Of a stretch of 64,000 nt of DNA, positions 26,306 through 34,691 are shown piece after piece. The stretch is taken from NCBI RefSeq assembly GCF_000023065.1, contig NC_012691.1, positions 606,501 to 670,500 of the forward strand, read 5' to 3'. The DNA comes from Tolumonas auensis DSM 9187 (lineage in GTDB: Bacteria > Pseudomonadota > Gammaproteobacteria > Enterobacterales > Aeromonadaceae). Made by a program: the position numbers and the translations under genes. The first letter of the stretch is position 1. Each line of letters opens with the position of its first letter. The notes beneath the pieces are model-generated. The model was given only the letters and a program-made list of their open reading frames with translations, was not told the origin of the DNA and made no database searches.

Positions 26306-27166
26306 ATGAGTCGTATCGTCTATGTTGATGGTCAGTATGTAAATGAAGCTGATGCCAAAATTTCTGTGTTTGACCGCGGTTTTCTGTTCGCCGATGCCGT
26401 GTATGAAGTTACCGCCGTATTGAATAGCAAGCTGGTGGAGTTTGCCGGTCATCTGGAACGGTTACAGCGTTCATGCCGTGAATTATCACTGACCATGCCG
26501 GTGGCACCTGCCCAGTTAAAAACTATTCATGAAGAACTGATCAAAAAGAACAATCTGGTGGAAGGCGGTATTTATCTGCAGATCAGCCGTGGTAATGCCG
26601 GTGATCGTGATTTTGCTTTTCCCGGTGCCGAAGTTAAACCAACGCTGGTGCTGTTCACACAGTCCCGCCCGGTGATCGACAGCCCGAAAGTCAAAACCGG
26701 TATCAAAGTAGTCACCATGCCGGATATCCGCTGGCATCGCCGTGATATCAAAACCGTCGGTTTGCTGGCACCTTGTCTGGCGAAAGAATATGCCCATGCC
26801 AATGATGCAGACGACGCCTTCCTGGTGGAAAATGGTTTTATCACTGAAGGCAGCTCCAGCAATGCTTACATTGTACTGGCGGATAACACCATTGTGACTC
26901 GTCCGTTAAGCAACGACATCCTGCATGGTATTACCCGTAAAGCGCTGCTGGTACTGGCGGCACGGGATGGCATCAAGGTAGAAGAACGTCTGTTTACGCC
27001 TGATGAAGCCTATCATGCCAAAGAAGCGTTTATCAGTTCGGCAACCACCTTTGTCTGGCCGGTGGTCAGTATTGATGGCAAACCGGTGGGTGATGGCAAA
27101 CCCGGCCCGATCTCTTTGCGTTTGCGTGATATCTATGTGGAACTGGCTAAAGCAGAAGTGGCCTGA
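26306..27166 (+). CDS. dat: D-amino acid aminotransferase (D-alanine transaminase)
   Basis: Fold-type IV PLP aminotransferase, typically D-Ala + 2-oxoglutarate giving pyruvate + D-Glu. 286 aa, family length. It starts SRIVYVDGQYVNEADAKISVFDRGFLFADAVYE (read in two blocks around residue 20), has PLP Lys K149 in RRDIKTVGLLAP, and the PLP-phosphate region EGSSSNAYIVL. ATG 26306 is preceded by AAGGAG. It is third in the operon. Making D-glutamate, it would feed the dgcN-like acetyltransferase. Branched-chain or aminodeoxychorismate lyase relatives are less likely given the start and context. Confidence 0.92.
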   Translation: MSRIVYVDGQYVNEADAKISVFDRGFLFADAVYEVTAVLNSKLVEFAGHLERLQRSCRELSLTMPVAPAQLKTIHEELIKKNNLVEGGIYLQISRGNAGDRDFAFPGAEVKPTLVLFTQSRPVIDSPKVKTGIKVVTMPDIRWHRRDIKTVGLLAPCLAKEYAHANDADDAFLVENGFITEGSSSNAYIVLADNTIVTRPLSNDILHGITRKALLVLAARDGIKVEERLFTPDEAYHAKEAFISSATTFVWPVVSIDGKPVGDGKPGPISLRLRDIYVELAKAEVA

Positions 27167-27177
27167 TTTATGAATGT

Positions 27178-27212
27178 ATTCAGTCAGTTTTTACCACCTG
27201 CTGACTGAATAT
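27178..27212 (+). other. Long hairpin between dat and the symporter gene
   Basis: 11-bp perfect stem (TATTCAGTCAG / CTGACTGAATA) closing about 13 bases, 12 bases after the dat stop. No T-run follows. It may be an RNA-stability hairpin or a processing site setting different levels of enzymes and transporter. Confidence 0.5.
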
Positions 27213-27322
27213 ACTGTTTTGATTTATCAATAATAATTATTCATTTTAAAAAAGCAGTACCATCGACGAGTAAAAAATAAGCAGGTGAAGAGACATCCCT
27301 TTAATCAATGGAGATTAATCAT

Positions 27323-28711
27323 ATGGAATACCTACTTAATACATTTAATGAGCTCAATGGGATAGTCTGGGGCGCCCCTATGCTGGTGATGATCCTGGGT
27401 ACCGGCCTGTTCCTGATGTTTCTGCTTCGATTTATACCGTTGCGCAAGATTGGTGCCGGGTTTGCGCTGTTGTGGCAGGGGCGTACCAAAGCTGACGACG
27501 AAAGCGGTGAGATCAGTCCGTTTCAGGCACTGATGACCTGTCTGGCTGCAACGGTGGGGACCGGTAATATCGCCGGTGTCGCAACCGCTATTTTTATGGG
27601 CGGCCCTGGTGCGCTGTTCTGGATGTGGTGCACCGCACTGGTCGGCATGGCCACCAAATATTCAGAAGTCGTGCTGGCGGTACATTATCGCGAAAAAGAT
27701 AAAAGCGGTGAGTATATCGGCGGCCCGATGTATGCCATCAAAAATGGTCTCGGTAAGCGCTGGGTCTGGTTAGGCTCGGCCTTTGCTGTCTTTGGCGGGC
27801 TGGCCGGATTCGGTATCGGCAACATGGTGCAGGTCAACAGTATGGCGCTGGCACTGGAAAGCACGTTGCAGGTACCCACCTGGGTGACCGGTGTGGTGAC
27901 AACGATCATTGTTGCTATGGTGACACTCGGCGGTGTGAAGCGTATCGGGAAAGTTGCGGAAGCACTGGTGCCGTTTATGTGTGTGGCTTACGTGATCTGT
28001 GGTCTGGTCGTGCTGACTGTTAATGCCGCTGAGATCCCGCATGCATTTGAACTGATCTTTACCTATGCGTTTACGCCGGTAGCGGCAACAGGCGGTTTTG
28101 CCGGTTCGGTCGTGCTGATGTCCATCCGTTACGGCGTAGCGCGAGGTGTCTTTTCTAACGAAGCAGGCTTGGGTACTGCCGGTATTGCGCAGGCAGCCGG
28201 TACCACTAAGAGTGCGGTACGTTCCGGTCTGATTGGCATGCTGGGAACCTTCATTGATACTCTGATTGTGTGTTCCGTTACCGGTCTGTCTATTATCACT
28301 TCCGGTGTCTGGACGAATGGTCAGAGTGGTGCAGCCTTATCTGCAGCTGCTTTTGAAGCGGCCATGCCGGGATTTGGCGGGATAGTGCTGACTATTGCGC
28401 TGGTGATCTTTGCTTTCACCACGATTCTGGGCTGGAGCTACTACGGCGAGAAATGCTGGATCTATCTGGTTGGCACCAAAGCCGTTCTGCCGTTCCGTGT
28501 CCTCTGGGTTGTGGCTGTACCGTTCGGTGCGATATCGCAACTGGATTTCGCCTGGTTAGTGGCCGATACCTTAAATGGCATGATGGCAATTCCTAACCTG
28601 CTGTCTCTGTTGTTGCTGAGCCCGGTGATTCTGAAACTGACGAAAGAGTACTTTGCGGGTGACGAAGCGGAAGAGACATTACCCGTTTCGGTTAATACAA
28701 CGAGTAACTAA
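27323..28711 (+). CDS. Sodium:alanine symporter, AGCS family
   Basis: Inner membrane Na+-coupled transporter for alanine or glycine; some members take D-alanine. 462 aa from ATG 27323 (MEYLLNTFNELNGIVWG) with GGAG 9 bases upstream; an earlier ATG at 27308 lacks that site. About 11 hydrophobic segments. Family signatures: CLAATVGTGNIAGVATAIFMGGPGALFWMW (in two blocks), ATKYSEVVLAVHYR, GGPMYAIKNGLGKRW, and FSNEAGLGTAGIAQAAGTT. It is the last gene of the dgcN-like group and would supply the alanine that alr and dat handle. A weak terminator follows. Confidence 0.94.
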   Translation: MEYLLNTFNELNGIVWGAPMLVMILGTGLFLMFLLRFIPLRKIGAGFALLWQGRTKADDESGEISPFQALMTCLAATVGTGNIAGVATAIFMGGPGALFWMWCTALVGMATKYSEVVLAVHYREKDKSGEYIGGPMYAIKNGLGKRWVWLGSAFAVFGGLAGFGIGNMVQVNSMALALESTLQVPTWVTGVVTTIIVAMVTLGGVKRIGKVAEALVPFMCVAYVICGLVVLTVNAAEIPHAFELIFTYAFTPVAATGGFAGSVVLMSIRYGVARGVFSNEAGLGTAGIAQAAGTTKSAVRSGLIGMLGTFIDTLIVCSVTGLSIITSGVWTNGQSGAALSAAAFEAAMPGFGGIVLTIALVIFAFTTILGWSYYGEKCWIYLVGTKAVLPFRVLWVVAVPFGAISQLDFAWLVADTLNGMMAIPNLLSLLLLSPVILKLTKEYFAGDEAEETLPVSVNTTSN

Positions 28712-28740
28712 CTGCAGATGCTGTATGTCGATAACGAACG

Positions 28741-28770
28741 ACTCCCGCTAAAGGCGGGAGTTTACTATTT
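28741..28770 (+). terminator. Terminator after the symporter
   Basis: ACTCCCGC/GCGGGAGT stem (28741-28761), followed by TTACTATTT. The U-tract is interrupted, so strength is uncertain. Confidence 0.65.
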
Positions 28771-28821
28771 CTGCCAACAATACCCTACACAAAGATTTAA
28801 GTTTTCAATCACAGTTGTTAC

Positions 28822-28858
28822 ATAGGTAAAACCTATTAAACAAATAGTTCACAACTAT
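28822..28858 (+). promoter_or_regulatory. OxyR binding site upstream of ahpC
   Basis: Two 15-bp half-sites, ATAGGTAAAACCTAT (28822-28836) and ATAGTTCACAACTAT (28844-28858), are separated by exactly 7 bases. Both match the OxyR consensus ATAGnTnnnAnCTAT at every fixed position. The site abuts a likely promoter with -10 TATAGA (28885-28890) and a poor -35, as expected for OxyR activation. Confidence 0.93.
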
Positions 28859-28946
28859 TGGATAGGAAGACAATTTTGGGCCAGTATAGACACATCGGGT
28901 AGCCAAGCACTCGTTTGTAACCAACAACCCAATGAAGGAGTTCCAC

Positions 28947-29510
28947 ATGTCTTTGATTAATACCGAAGTTAAAACATTTGCAACCAACGCTTACCACAAT
29001 GGCAAATTTGTTCCTGTAACCAGCGATGATCTGAAAGGCAAATGGTCAGTTGTATTCTTCTACCCAGCCGATTTCACGTTCGTATGCCCAACTGAACTGG
29101 GTGACCTGGCTGACAACTATGCTGAATTCCAGAAACTGGGTGTTGAAATTTACAGTGTGTCTACTGACACTCATTTCACCCACAAAGCATGGCACGATAC
29201 TTCTGATACCATCAAAAAAATCCAGTATCCAATGCTGGCTGACCCAACAGGCGTTATTTCCCGTAACTTCGACGTTATGATTGAAGAAGAAGGTCTGGCA
29301 CTGCGCGGTACTTTCGTTATCAATCCGGAAGGCCAGATCAAACTGTGCGAAATCCATGACAACGGCATTGGCCGTGATGCCAAAGAGCTGCTGCGTAAAG
29401 TACAGGCTGCTCAATATGTAGCTAACCACCCAGGTGAAGTTTGCCCGGCTAAATGGACTCCGGGTGCAGCCACTCTGGCTCCATCTTTTGATCTGGTTGG
29501 CAAGATCTAA
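28947..29510 (+). CDS. ahpC: Alkyl hydroperoxide reductase peroxiredoxin subunit
   Basis: Typical 2-Cys peroxiredoxin reducing H2O2 and organic peroxides, recycled by AhpF. 187 aa from ATG 28947 ([19 protein letters not shown]) with AAGGAG 9 bases upstream. Peroxidatic C47 is in [12 protein letters not shown] and resolving C166 in GEVCPAKW. The C-terminal [18 protein letters not shown] region is the conserved peroxide-sensitive type. It is followed by ahpF and preceded by the OxyR site, so it is oxidative-stress induced. Confidence 0.98.
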   Translation: MSLINTEVKTFATNAYHNGKFVPVTSDDLKGKWSVVFFYPADFTFVCPTELGDLADNYAEFQKLGVEIYSVSTDTHFTHKAWHDTSDTIKKIQYPMLADPTGVISRNFDVMIEEEGLALRGTFVINPEGQIKLCEIHDNGIGRDAKELLRKVQAAQYVANHPGEVCPAKWTPGAATLAPSFDLVGKI

Positions 29511-29581
29511 TCCTGCGTCAAAAATTGCCGGGTTCGCCCGGCATTTTTTTCTCTGCATTCATTCACGAGACGAGACTCATT

Positions 29582-31147
29582 ATGTTAGACGCAAATGTAA
29601 AAACTCAATTAAAAGGCTATCTGGCCAATGTGACTCATCCCATCGAGATCATCGCGTCAACCGATGACAGTGATTCATCTCGCGAGTTGCAATCGCTCTT
29701 AAATGATATTGTTGAACAATCCGACAAGATTTCTCTTCGTCAATCCGATGACCCAACCACACGCAAGCCTTCTTTTGCCATAAACCGTGTGGGTGCTGAT
29801 ATGGGCGTTGCCTTTGCCGGTTTGCCGATGGGACACGAATTTACATCGCTGGTACTGGCGTTACTGCAAGTCGGTGGCCATCCGCCGAAAGCAGATGCCG
29901 AATTGCTGGAGCAGATCCGCAATTTGCCGGGCGAATACAACTTTGAAACCTATATTTCGCTGACCTGTCAGAACTGCCCGGATGTCGTTCAGGCATTGAA
30001 TCTGATGTCAGTAGTTAACCCCAAAATTCGTCATGTGATGATCGATGGCTCCCTGTTTCAGGATGAGGTGAATGCACGTCAGATCATGGCTGTACCAACT
30101 GTCTATCTGAATGGCGAAGTCTTTGGCCAGGGACGTATGGGCCTGGAAGAGATTGTCGCCAAGTTAGACACCGGTTCGTCAGCGCGTGCGGCGGCAAAAC
30201 TGAATGAAAAAACGCCGTTTGATGTTCTGGTCGTCGGTGGTGGTCCGGCTGGCGCGGCTGCTGCGATCTATGCGGCCCGTAAAGGTATCCGTACCGGTGT
30301 GGTTGCTGAACGTTTCGGCGGTCAGGTGCTGGATACCATGAGTATCGAAAACTTCATTTCTGTGAAAGAAACCGAAGGTCCTAAACTGGCCATGGCGCTG
30401 GAGCAACACGTTAAAGAATATGACGTGGATATCATGAATCTGCAGCGTGCTGCCGAGCTGGTTCGTGGGCCGGAGTATGTTGAAGTCAAACTGCAAAGTG
30501 GCGCCGTACTGAAGAGTAAATCCGTTATTCTGGCAACCGGCGCCCGCTGGCGCGAAATGAATGTACCAGGTGAGCAAGAGTACCGCACCAAAGGTGTGGC
30601 CTACTGTCCGCACTGTGATGGTCCGCTGTTTAAAGGGAAACGCGTTGCGGTTATCGGTGGTGGTAACTCCGGTGTTGAAGCGGCTATCGATCTGGCCGGT
30701 ATCGTAGCTCATGTCACCTTGCTGGAGTTTGACAGCAAGTTGCGTGCTGATGCGGTATTACAGAGCAAACTGCGCAGTCTGCCGAACGTCACTATTATTA
30801 CTGAAGCATTATCTACGGAAGTGCTGGGTGATGGTAACAAGGTGACCGGGTTAACTTACACTGACAGAGCAACCAATGAAGGTCACAAAATCGACCTGGA
30901 AGGTATTTTTGTTCAAATCGGCCTGCTGCCTAATACCGACTGGCTGAAAGGCAGTGAAGTTGAACTGAGTAATCGTGGTGAGATCATTGTTGGCGCACAT
31001 GGCAATACGTCGATGGAAGGGGTATTTGCTGCAGGTGACGCGACTATTGTGCCTTTCAAACAAATCATCATTGCGATGGGTGAGGGTGCCAAAGCGTCTT
31101 TAGGCGCGTTTGATTACCTGATCCGTTCCTCTGCACCTAAAGCGTAA
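29582..31147 (+). CDS. ahpF: Alkyl hydroperoxide reductase flavoprotein subunit
   Basis: FAD- and NADH-dependent disulfide reductase that reduces AhpC. 521 aa from ATG 29582 ([14 protein letters not shown]), identical in length to E. coli AhpF. The N-terminal glutaredoxin-like double domain has C129/C132 (TCQNC). The FAD site [15 protein letters not shown] is at about residue 216, the redox pair CPHC at about 345-348, the NADH site [12 protein letters not shown], and the FAD-closing GVFAAGDAT near the end. It is 71 bases downstream of ahpC and ends in a clear terminator. Confidence 0.98.
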   Translation: MLDANVKTQLKGYLANVTHPIEIIASTDDSDSSRELQSLLNDIVEQSDKISLRQSDDPTTRKPSFAINRVGADMGVAFAGLPMGHEFTSLVLALLQVGGHPPKADAELLEQIRNLPGEYNFETYISLTCQNCPDVVQALNLMSVVNPKIRHVMIDGSLFQDEVNARQIMAVPTVYLNGEVFGQGRMGLEEIVAKLDTGSSARAAAKLNEKTPFDVLVVGGGPAGAAAAIYAARKGIRTGVVAERFGGQVLDTMSIENFISVKETEGPKLAMALEQHVKEYDVDIMNLQRAAELVRGPEYVEVKLQSGAVLKSKSVILATGARWREMNVPGEQEYRTKGVAYCPHCDGPLFKGKRVAVIGGGNSGVEAAIDLAGIVAHVTLLEFDSKLRADAVLQSKLRSLPNVTIITEALSTEVLGDGNKVTGLTYTDRATNEGHKIDLEGIFVQIGLLPNTDWLKGSEVELSNRGEIIVGAHGNTSMEGVFAAGDATIVPFKQIIIAMGEGAKASLGAFDYLIRSSAPKA

Positions 31148-31163
31148 AAAATCTAATAAAATC

Positions 31164-31199
31164 AAAGCCTGTACATCATTTGGTGTACGGGCTTTTTCT
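31164..31199 (+). terminator. ahpCF terminator
   Basis: Stem AAAGCC-T-GTACA / TGTAC-G-GGCTTT (31164-31195, one G-U pair), then TTTTTCTTTTT. It starts 16 bases after the ahpF stop. Confidence 0.9.
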
Positions 31200-31468
31200 T
31201 TTTGGATGGCGTTTATTTATCTTTTTTCAGCGATATAAAAATATTTTGCGAATTAACTCGCTATTAATAACTGCGTGTGGTCTAATCTTCCTCGGCCTGT
31301 ACATCAGACCTATTTATGAAAGACATTTTGATTGAAGTTAAGACCCCTGCCAATTCTTACCGATTGTGCCGTTGTAATAATATTTTCTCAGTGCCCCATA
31401 AGTATCGATAGATAAATCCGGCCATTATTGCCTTTGTGGCACAAAAATTTATTTCTTAGGAAAATGTT
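31200..31468 (+). promoter_or_regulatory. Long leader region of the cold shock gene
   Basis: About 270 non-coding bases before the cold shock ORF, ending GCCTTTGTGGCAC...TTAGGAAAATGTT before ATG. E. coli cspA mRNA has a comparable 160-nt leader that refolds at low temperature, ending in a similar purine-rich site. I could not fix the promoter: TTGCGA at 31246-31251 has no well-spaced -10. Confidence 0.5.
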
Positions 31469-31678
31469 ATGTCTAAAGTTAACGGTTCAGTTAAGTGGTT
31501 CAACGAAACTAAAGGTTTTGGCTTCCTGTCTCAGGACAACGGTGGCAAAGACGTGTTCGTTCACTTCTCAGCTATCGCTTCTACCGGTTTCAAAACCCTG
31601 GCTGAAGGCCAAGCGGTATCTTTCGATATCGAAGAAGGTCAACGCGGCCCATCAGCTGTGAACGTAACTGTTCGCTAA
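31469..31678 (+). CDS. Cold shock protein, CspA family
   Basis: Single-stranded nucleic acid binding OB-fold protein acting as an RNA chaperone. 69 aa. RNP1 KGFGFLSQ (around residues 15-22) and RNP2 DVFVHFSAI (28-36) are intact with the usual aromatic residues. The start at 31469 has TTAGGAAA upstream. The leader and terminator suggest a monocistronic, temperature- or growth-controlled transcript. The exact paralogue (CspA, C, D, E...) cannot be decided from sequence alone. Confidence 0.96.
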   Translation: MSKVNGSVKWFNETKGFGFLSQDNGGKDVFVHFSAIASTGFKTLAEGQAVSFDIEEGQRGPSAVNVTVR

Positions 31679-31685
31679 CTGATAC

Positions 31686-31736
31686 TGACGTAATATTTTT
31701 ACGTCACAAAAAAACCTGCTGCGGCAGGTTTTTTTA
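31686..31736. terminator. Double hairpin terminator between csp and the HD hydrolase gene
   Basis: First TGACGTAA/TTACGTCA (31686-31706), then AACCTGC/GCAGGTT (31713-31730) flanked by A7 and T7, which works in both directions for the convergent genes. Confidence 0.92.
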
Positions 31737-31745
31737 TTGGAAAAA

Positions 31746-32402
31746 TTAAAGTTCACGTAATAATTGCTTCACATAACCTTCCAGATATTTCCTGCGTTTT
31801 TTAGCCATTTCTAGTCCGGCAGCTGTTTGCATGCTATCTGCAACTTTATAAAGTTTCACAAAGAAATGATCGAGCGCGTATTGCAGATCATCTAATGGCC
31901 GGTGCTTTGCTAATGGGTCATAAGGATCAAACATTTCCCGCTCCATCCGGCCGGAAGTGTAAAATACCCGCGCCAGCCCGATAGCGCCTAACGCTTCCAT
32001 ACGATCCGCATCCTGTAATAATTTTGCTTCTATTGTTTCTGCCGGCAGATTCGCTGAAAAGCTATGCGCCTCAATGGCATGAGCAACTGCGATTAGTTTT
32101 TCCTGCGGGAAATCCATCTCCTGTAAAATGGTACAAGCTTCGTGAGCCGCTAAACGAGAACTTAAATGCCGTTCCGGATGGTTTTTCGGCAGACTGACAA
32201 TATCGTGCAGATACGCGGCTGCCAGCAATACCAGTTCATCACCTGGCAAACCTTCGGTCTGATTTAACGCACGGGCTGTTTTCCATACCCGGCGAAAATG
32301 CGCAATATCATGGGCACCATCAGTTTCGGTATGGTGTTGTTCCAGCCAGTTTTCCAGTTGTTGCTGCCAGTCATTGAGAAGGGGCTGATTATCCTGATTC
32401 AT
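31746..32402 (-). CDS. HD domain phosphohydrolase (YedJ-like)
   Basis: 218 aa. Metal-dependent HD-fold hydrolase with H in AHDIAHFRRVWKTA, the HD doublet in AAAYLHDIVSLPKNHPER, and the later Asp in LLQDADRMEALGAIGLARVF. Length and pattern agree with E. coli YedJ (231 aa), whose substrate is uncertain, probably a nucleotide or phosphate ester. It is a single gene convergent with csp. It carries no nucleotide-cyclase or (p)ppGpp synthetase domain, so a SpoT-like role is unlikely. Confidence 0.9.
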   Translation of the reverse strand: MNQDNQPLLNDWQQQLENWLEQHHTETDGAHDIAHFRRVWKTARALNQTEGLPGDELVLLAAAYLHDIVSLPKNHPERHLSSRLAAHEACTILQEMDFPQEKLIAVAHAIEAHSFSANLPAETIEAKLLQDADRMEALGAIGLARVFYTSGRMEREMFDPYDPLAKHRPLDDLQYALDHFFVKLYKVADSMQTAAGLEMAKKRRKYLEGYVKQLLREL

Positions 32403-32587
32403 CTTGATTTCTGTTGGTGATACGATTTTTTGATTCTACGCGTTAATCCTGTTTCCGGTTTATTGATTGAAAAAGAATTCCTCTTAAAACCCTTCGAGAA
32501 TGATCACAGAACCAATCTGCTTCAAATGCTACACCCTTCAGTAACTGACTCCGATTTTTAATGCTGTTCTCTTGCAAGGACTCTCTT

Positions 32588-33007
32588 ATGAAAAAACATG
32601 TATTGCTGAATGCGCCGTTATCTCACGTTATTGCCACTATGGGGCACACCGATCAACTGGTGATTTGTGATGCCGGATTACCGATCCCGGCGGCACCGGA
32701 GCGGATTGATCTGGCGGTGAGCCGCGGCGTGCCTAAATTTATGGATGTCGTGCAAGCGGTGACGGCTGAAATGCAGATAGAGCGGGTGATCATGGCGCAT
32801 GAGTTTGCTGAAACCAGTCCGGCGTTACATATTGAGCTGGTTGCACATCTGGAACATCTTGCGCAAGAGCAGGGGCGGGCGATCAGTTTTGACTATGTCA
32901 GTCATGATGAGTTCAAGGAAATGACGCATCTGAGCCGTGCGGTAGTACGTACCGGTGAATGTACGGCGTATGCCAACGTGATTTTCGTTTCCGGCGTGGT
33001 GTTTTAA
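32588..33007 (+). CDS. rbsD: D-ribose pyranase (first copy)
   Basis: Converts beta-pyranose to beta-furanose ribose before phosphorylation. 139 aa from ATG 32588 ([22 protein letters not shown]), the exact family length. The catalytic His is in [17 protein letters not shown]; the end is the typical [14 protein letters not shown]. It differs from the second rbsD (34264) at roughly 24 positions by eye, about 83% identity. It is followed after 11 bases by rbsK. I see no RbsR-type operator in the 185 bases upstream, unlike the second copy. Confidence 0.95.
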   Translation: MKKHVLLNAPLSHVIATMGHTDQLVICDAGLPIPAAPERIDLAVSRGVPKFMDVVQAVTAEMQIERVIMAHEFAETSPALHIELVAHLEHLAQEQGRAISFDYVSHDEFKEMTHLSRAVVRTGECTAYANVIFVSGVVF

Positions 33008-33018
33008 AAGGAGCGGGC

Positions 33019-33945
33019 ATGAATAAAAAGCTGGTAGTGCTTGGCAGTGTGAATGCGGATCATATTCTTTCTGTTCCCCGTTTTCCCCATCCCGGTGAAA
33101 CCCTGAAAGGACAGGATTATCAGGTGGTGTTTGGTGGTAAAGGTGCTAACCAGGCGGTTGCTGCCGGCCGTTCCGGCGCGGATGTCTCTTTTATTGCCTG
33201 CGTGGGTGATGATGATTTGGGTCAGCGGATGCGGACTCAATTTACCTTTGATGGTATTGATACGCAGGCAGTGATGTCTGTGCCGGGCATGAGTACTGGC
33301 GTGGCTATGATCTGGGTCGCCGATAGCGGGGAGAATTGTATCGGCATTGCCGCCGGTGCAAACGCCGCGTTAACGGTGGACAGAGTGGAACCGCATCTTG
33401 CTCTTATTGCTGATGCGCAGATGTTGCTGATGCAGCTTGAAACACCACTAGCCGCGGTTGAAGCGGCTGCGCGGCATGCCAAAGCGCATGGTACGCTGGT
33501 GGTGCTGAATCCGGCGCCAGCCGCGACATTACCGGTTTCGTTGCTGAAGCTGGTGGATGTGATCACGCCAAATGAAACTGAAGCCGAAGCATTAACCGGT
33601 GTCGCGGTGAATACCGAGCTGGATGCTCAGCGCGCGGCGGATCAGTTGCATGCGTATGGCATCAAAGTGGTGTTGATCACATTGGGTGCCCGGGGCGTCT
33701 GGCTGAGTGAGAATGGGGTGGGGGAACTTATCCCCGGATTCAAGGTGAAAGCGGTAGATACGACCGCTGCCGGTGATACCTTTAATGGTGCGCTGGTTAC
33801 CCGCTGGCTGGAAGGAAAACCCATCCGCGAGGCGATCCGGTTCGCCCATGCCGCAGCGGCAATTTCGGTTACCCGTGCCGGTGCACAACCCTCCGTACCG
33901 GATCGGCAGGAGGTGGATGCATTTCTGCAGCAACAAACCGTATAA
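33019..33945 (+). CDS. rbsK: Ribokinase (first copy)
   Basis: PfkB-family kinase making ribose 5-phosphate. 308 aa from ATG 33019 (MNKKLVVLGSVNADHILSV), with AAAGGAG 8 bases upstream. Signature 1 FGGKGANQAVAAGRSGADVSF and signature 2 DTTAAGDTFNGALV with the catalytic Asp are intact. By eye about 70% identical to the second rbsK at 38141. With rbsD it forms a two-gene unit lacking transport genes and ends in a hairpin. Both copies look functional. Confidence 0.95.
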   Translation: MNKKLVVLGSVNADHILSVPRFPHPGETLKGQDYQVVFGGKGANQAVAAGRSGADVSFIACVGDDDLGQRMRTQFTFDGIDTQAVMSVPGMSTGVAMIWVADSGENCIGIAAGANAALTVDRVEPHLALIADAQMLLMQLETPLAAVEAAARHAKAHGTLVVLNPAPAATLPVSLLKLVDVITPNETEAEALTGVAVNTELDAQRAADQLHAYGIKVVLITLGARGVWLSENGVGELIPGFKVKAVDTTAAGDTFNGALVTRWLEGKPIREAIRFAHAAAAISVTRAGAQPSVPDRQEVDAFLQQQTV

Positions 33946-33963
33946 ATTAGTTGTCTCGTTACC

Positions 33964-33993
33964 GATGCCTGTTCGCTGCGGCAGGCATCATTT
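33964..33993 (+). terminator. Likely terminator of the first rbsDK unit
   Basis: GATGCCTG (33964-33971) pairs with CAGGCATC (33982-33989), then ATTTCAATT. The U-tract is imperfect. It separates the first rbsDK unit from the promoter of the full operon. Confidence 0.6.
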
Positions 33994-34125
33994 CAATTCT
34001 CACCTGACACCATTAACGTGATGTATTTCTTCCTGTTTTTCATCTGAGTCATATCACGCATCCTGTTTTTTATTGCACTTTAAATAGAGGTTACATTTTG
34101 CTAACTCGATTCACCTGAATTTAAC

Positions 34126-34143
34126 CATCGAAACGTTTCGATG
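34126..34143 (+). promoter_or_regulatory. RbsR-type operator of the main rbs operon
   Basis: Perfect 18-bp palindrome CATCGAAACGTTTCGATG with the CGAAACGTTTCG core of LacI-family, and specifically ribose-repressor, operators (compare E. coli CAGCGAAACGTTTCGCTG). It lies 120 bases before rbsD, 12 bases before a candidate -10 (TATAAG, 34155-34160). The rest of 33990-34263 is AT-rich leader without a gene. Confidence 0.9.
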
Positions 34144-34263
34144 GTGATCACAATTATAAGAGAGGGATCTGGAAAAGCATTTTGTTCTGGCTAAGACTGT
34201 TTATGCAGTACATGACCTCGTTGCTTTTCTTTCTTTTGTTAACTTATCTGGAGAATCCAGATC

Positions 34264-34683
34264 ATGAAAAAACATGCTTTGCTGAATGCGCCACTGTCCC
34301 ATGTGATTGCCACCATGGGGCATACCGATCAACTGGTGGTTTGTGATGCCGGATTACCGATCCCTGCGGCACCGGAACGGATTGATCTGGCGGTAAGCCG
34401 GGGTATTCCGCATTTTATGGATGTGGTACAGGCCGTAACGGAAGAGATGCAGATCGAACGGGTGATCATGGCACAAGAGTTCGCTGAGGTGAGTCCGGCT
34501 TTACATTCTGACTTGCTGGCGCATCTGGATGATGTTGCCGAAACACAAGGCAAACCCATTCTTTTTGACTATGTCAGCCATGAAGAATTCAAACAAATCA
34601 CACATTTAAGCAAGGCTGTCGTGCGTACCGGTGAATGTACACCTTATGCGAATGTGATTTTTGTCTCTGGCGTAGTGTTCTAG
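34264..34683 (+). CDS. rbsD: D-ribose pyranase (second copy, operon head)
   Basis: 139 aa, [22 protein letters not shown], first gene of a complete rbsDACBKR operon. Same catalytic region as copy one. ATG 34264 follows CTGGAGAATCCAGATC, with GGAG 10 bases upstream. The preceding RbsR-type operator makes ribose-inducible expression likely. The stop is followed 8 bases later by rbsA, the E. coli arrangement. Confidence 0.96.
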   Translation: MKKHALLNAPLSHVIATMGHTDQLVVCDAGLPIPAAPERIDLAVSRGIPHFMDVVQAVTEEMQIERVIMAQEFAEVSPALHSDLLAHLDDVAETQGKPILFDYVSHEEFKQITHLSKAVVRTGECTPYANVIFVSGVVF

Positions 34684-34691
34684 GAGGCAGT

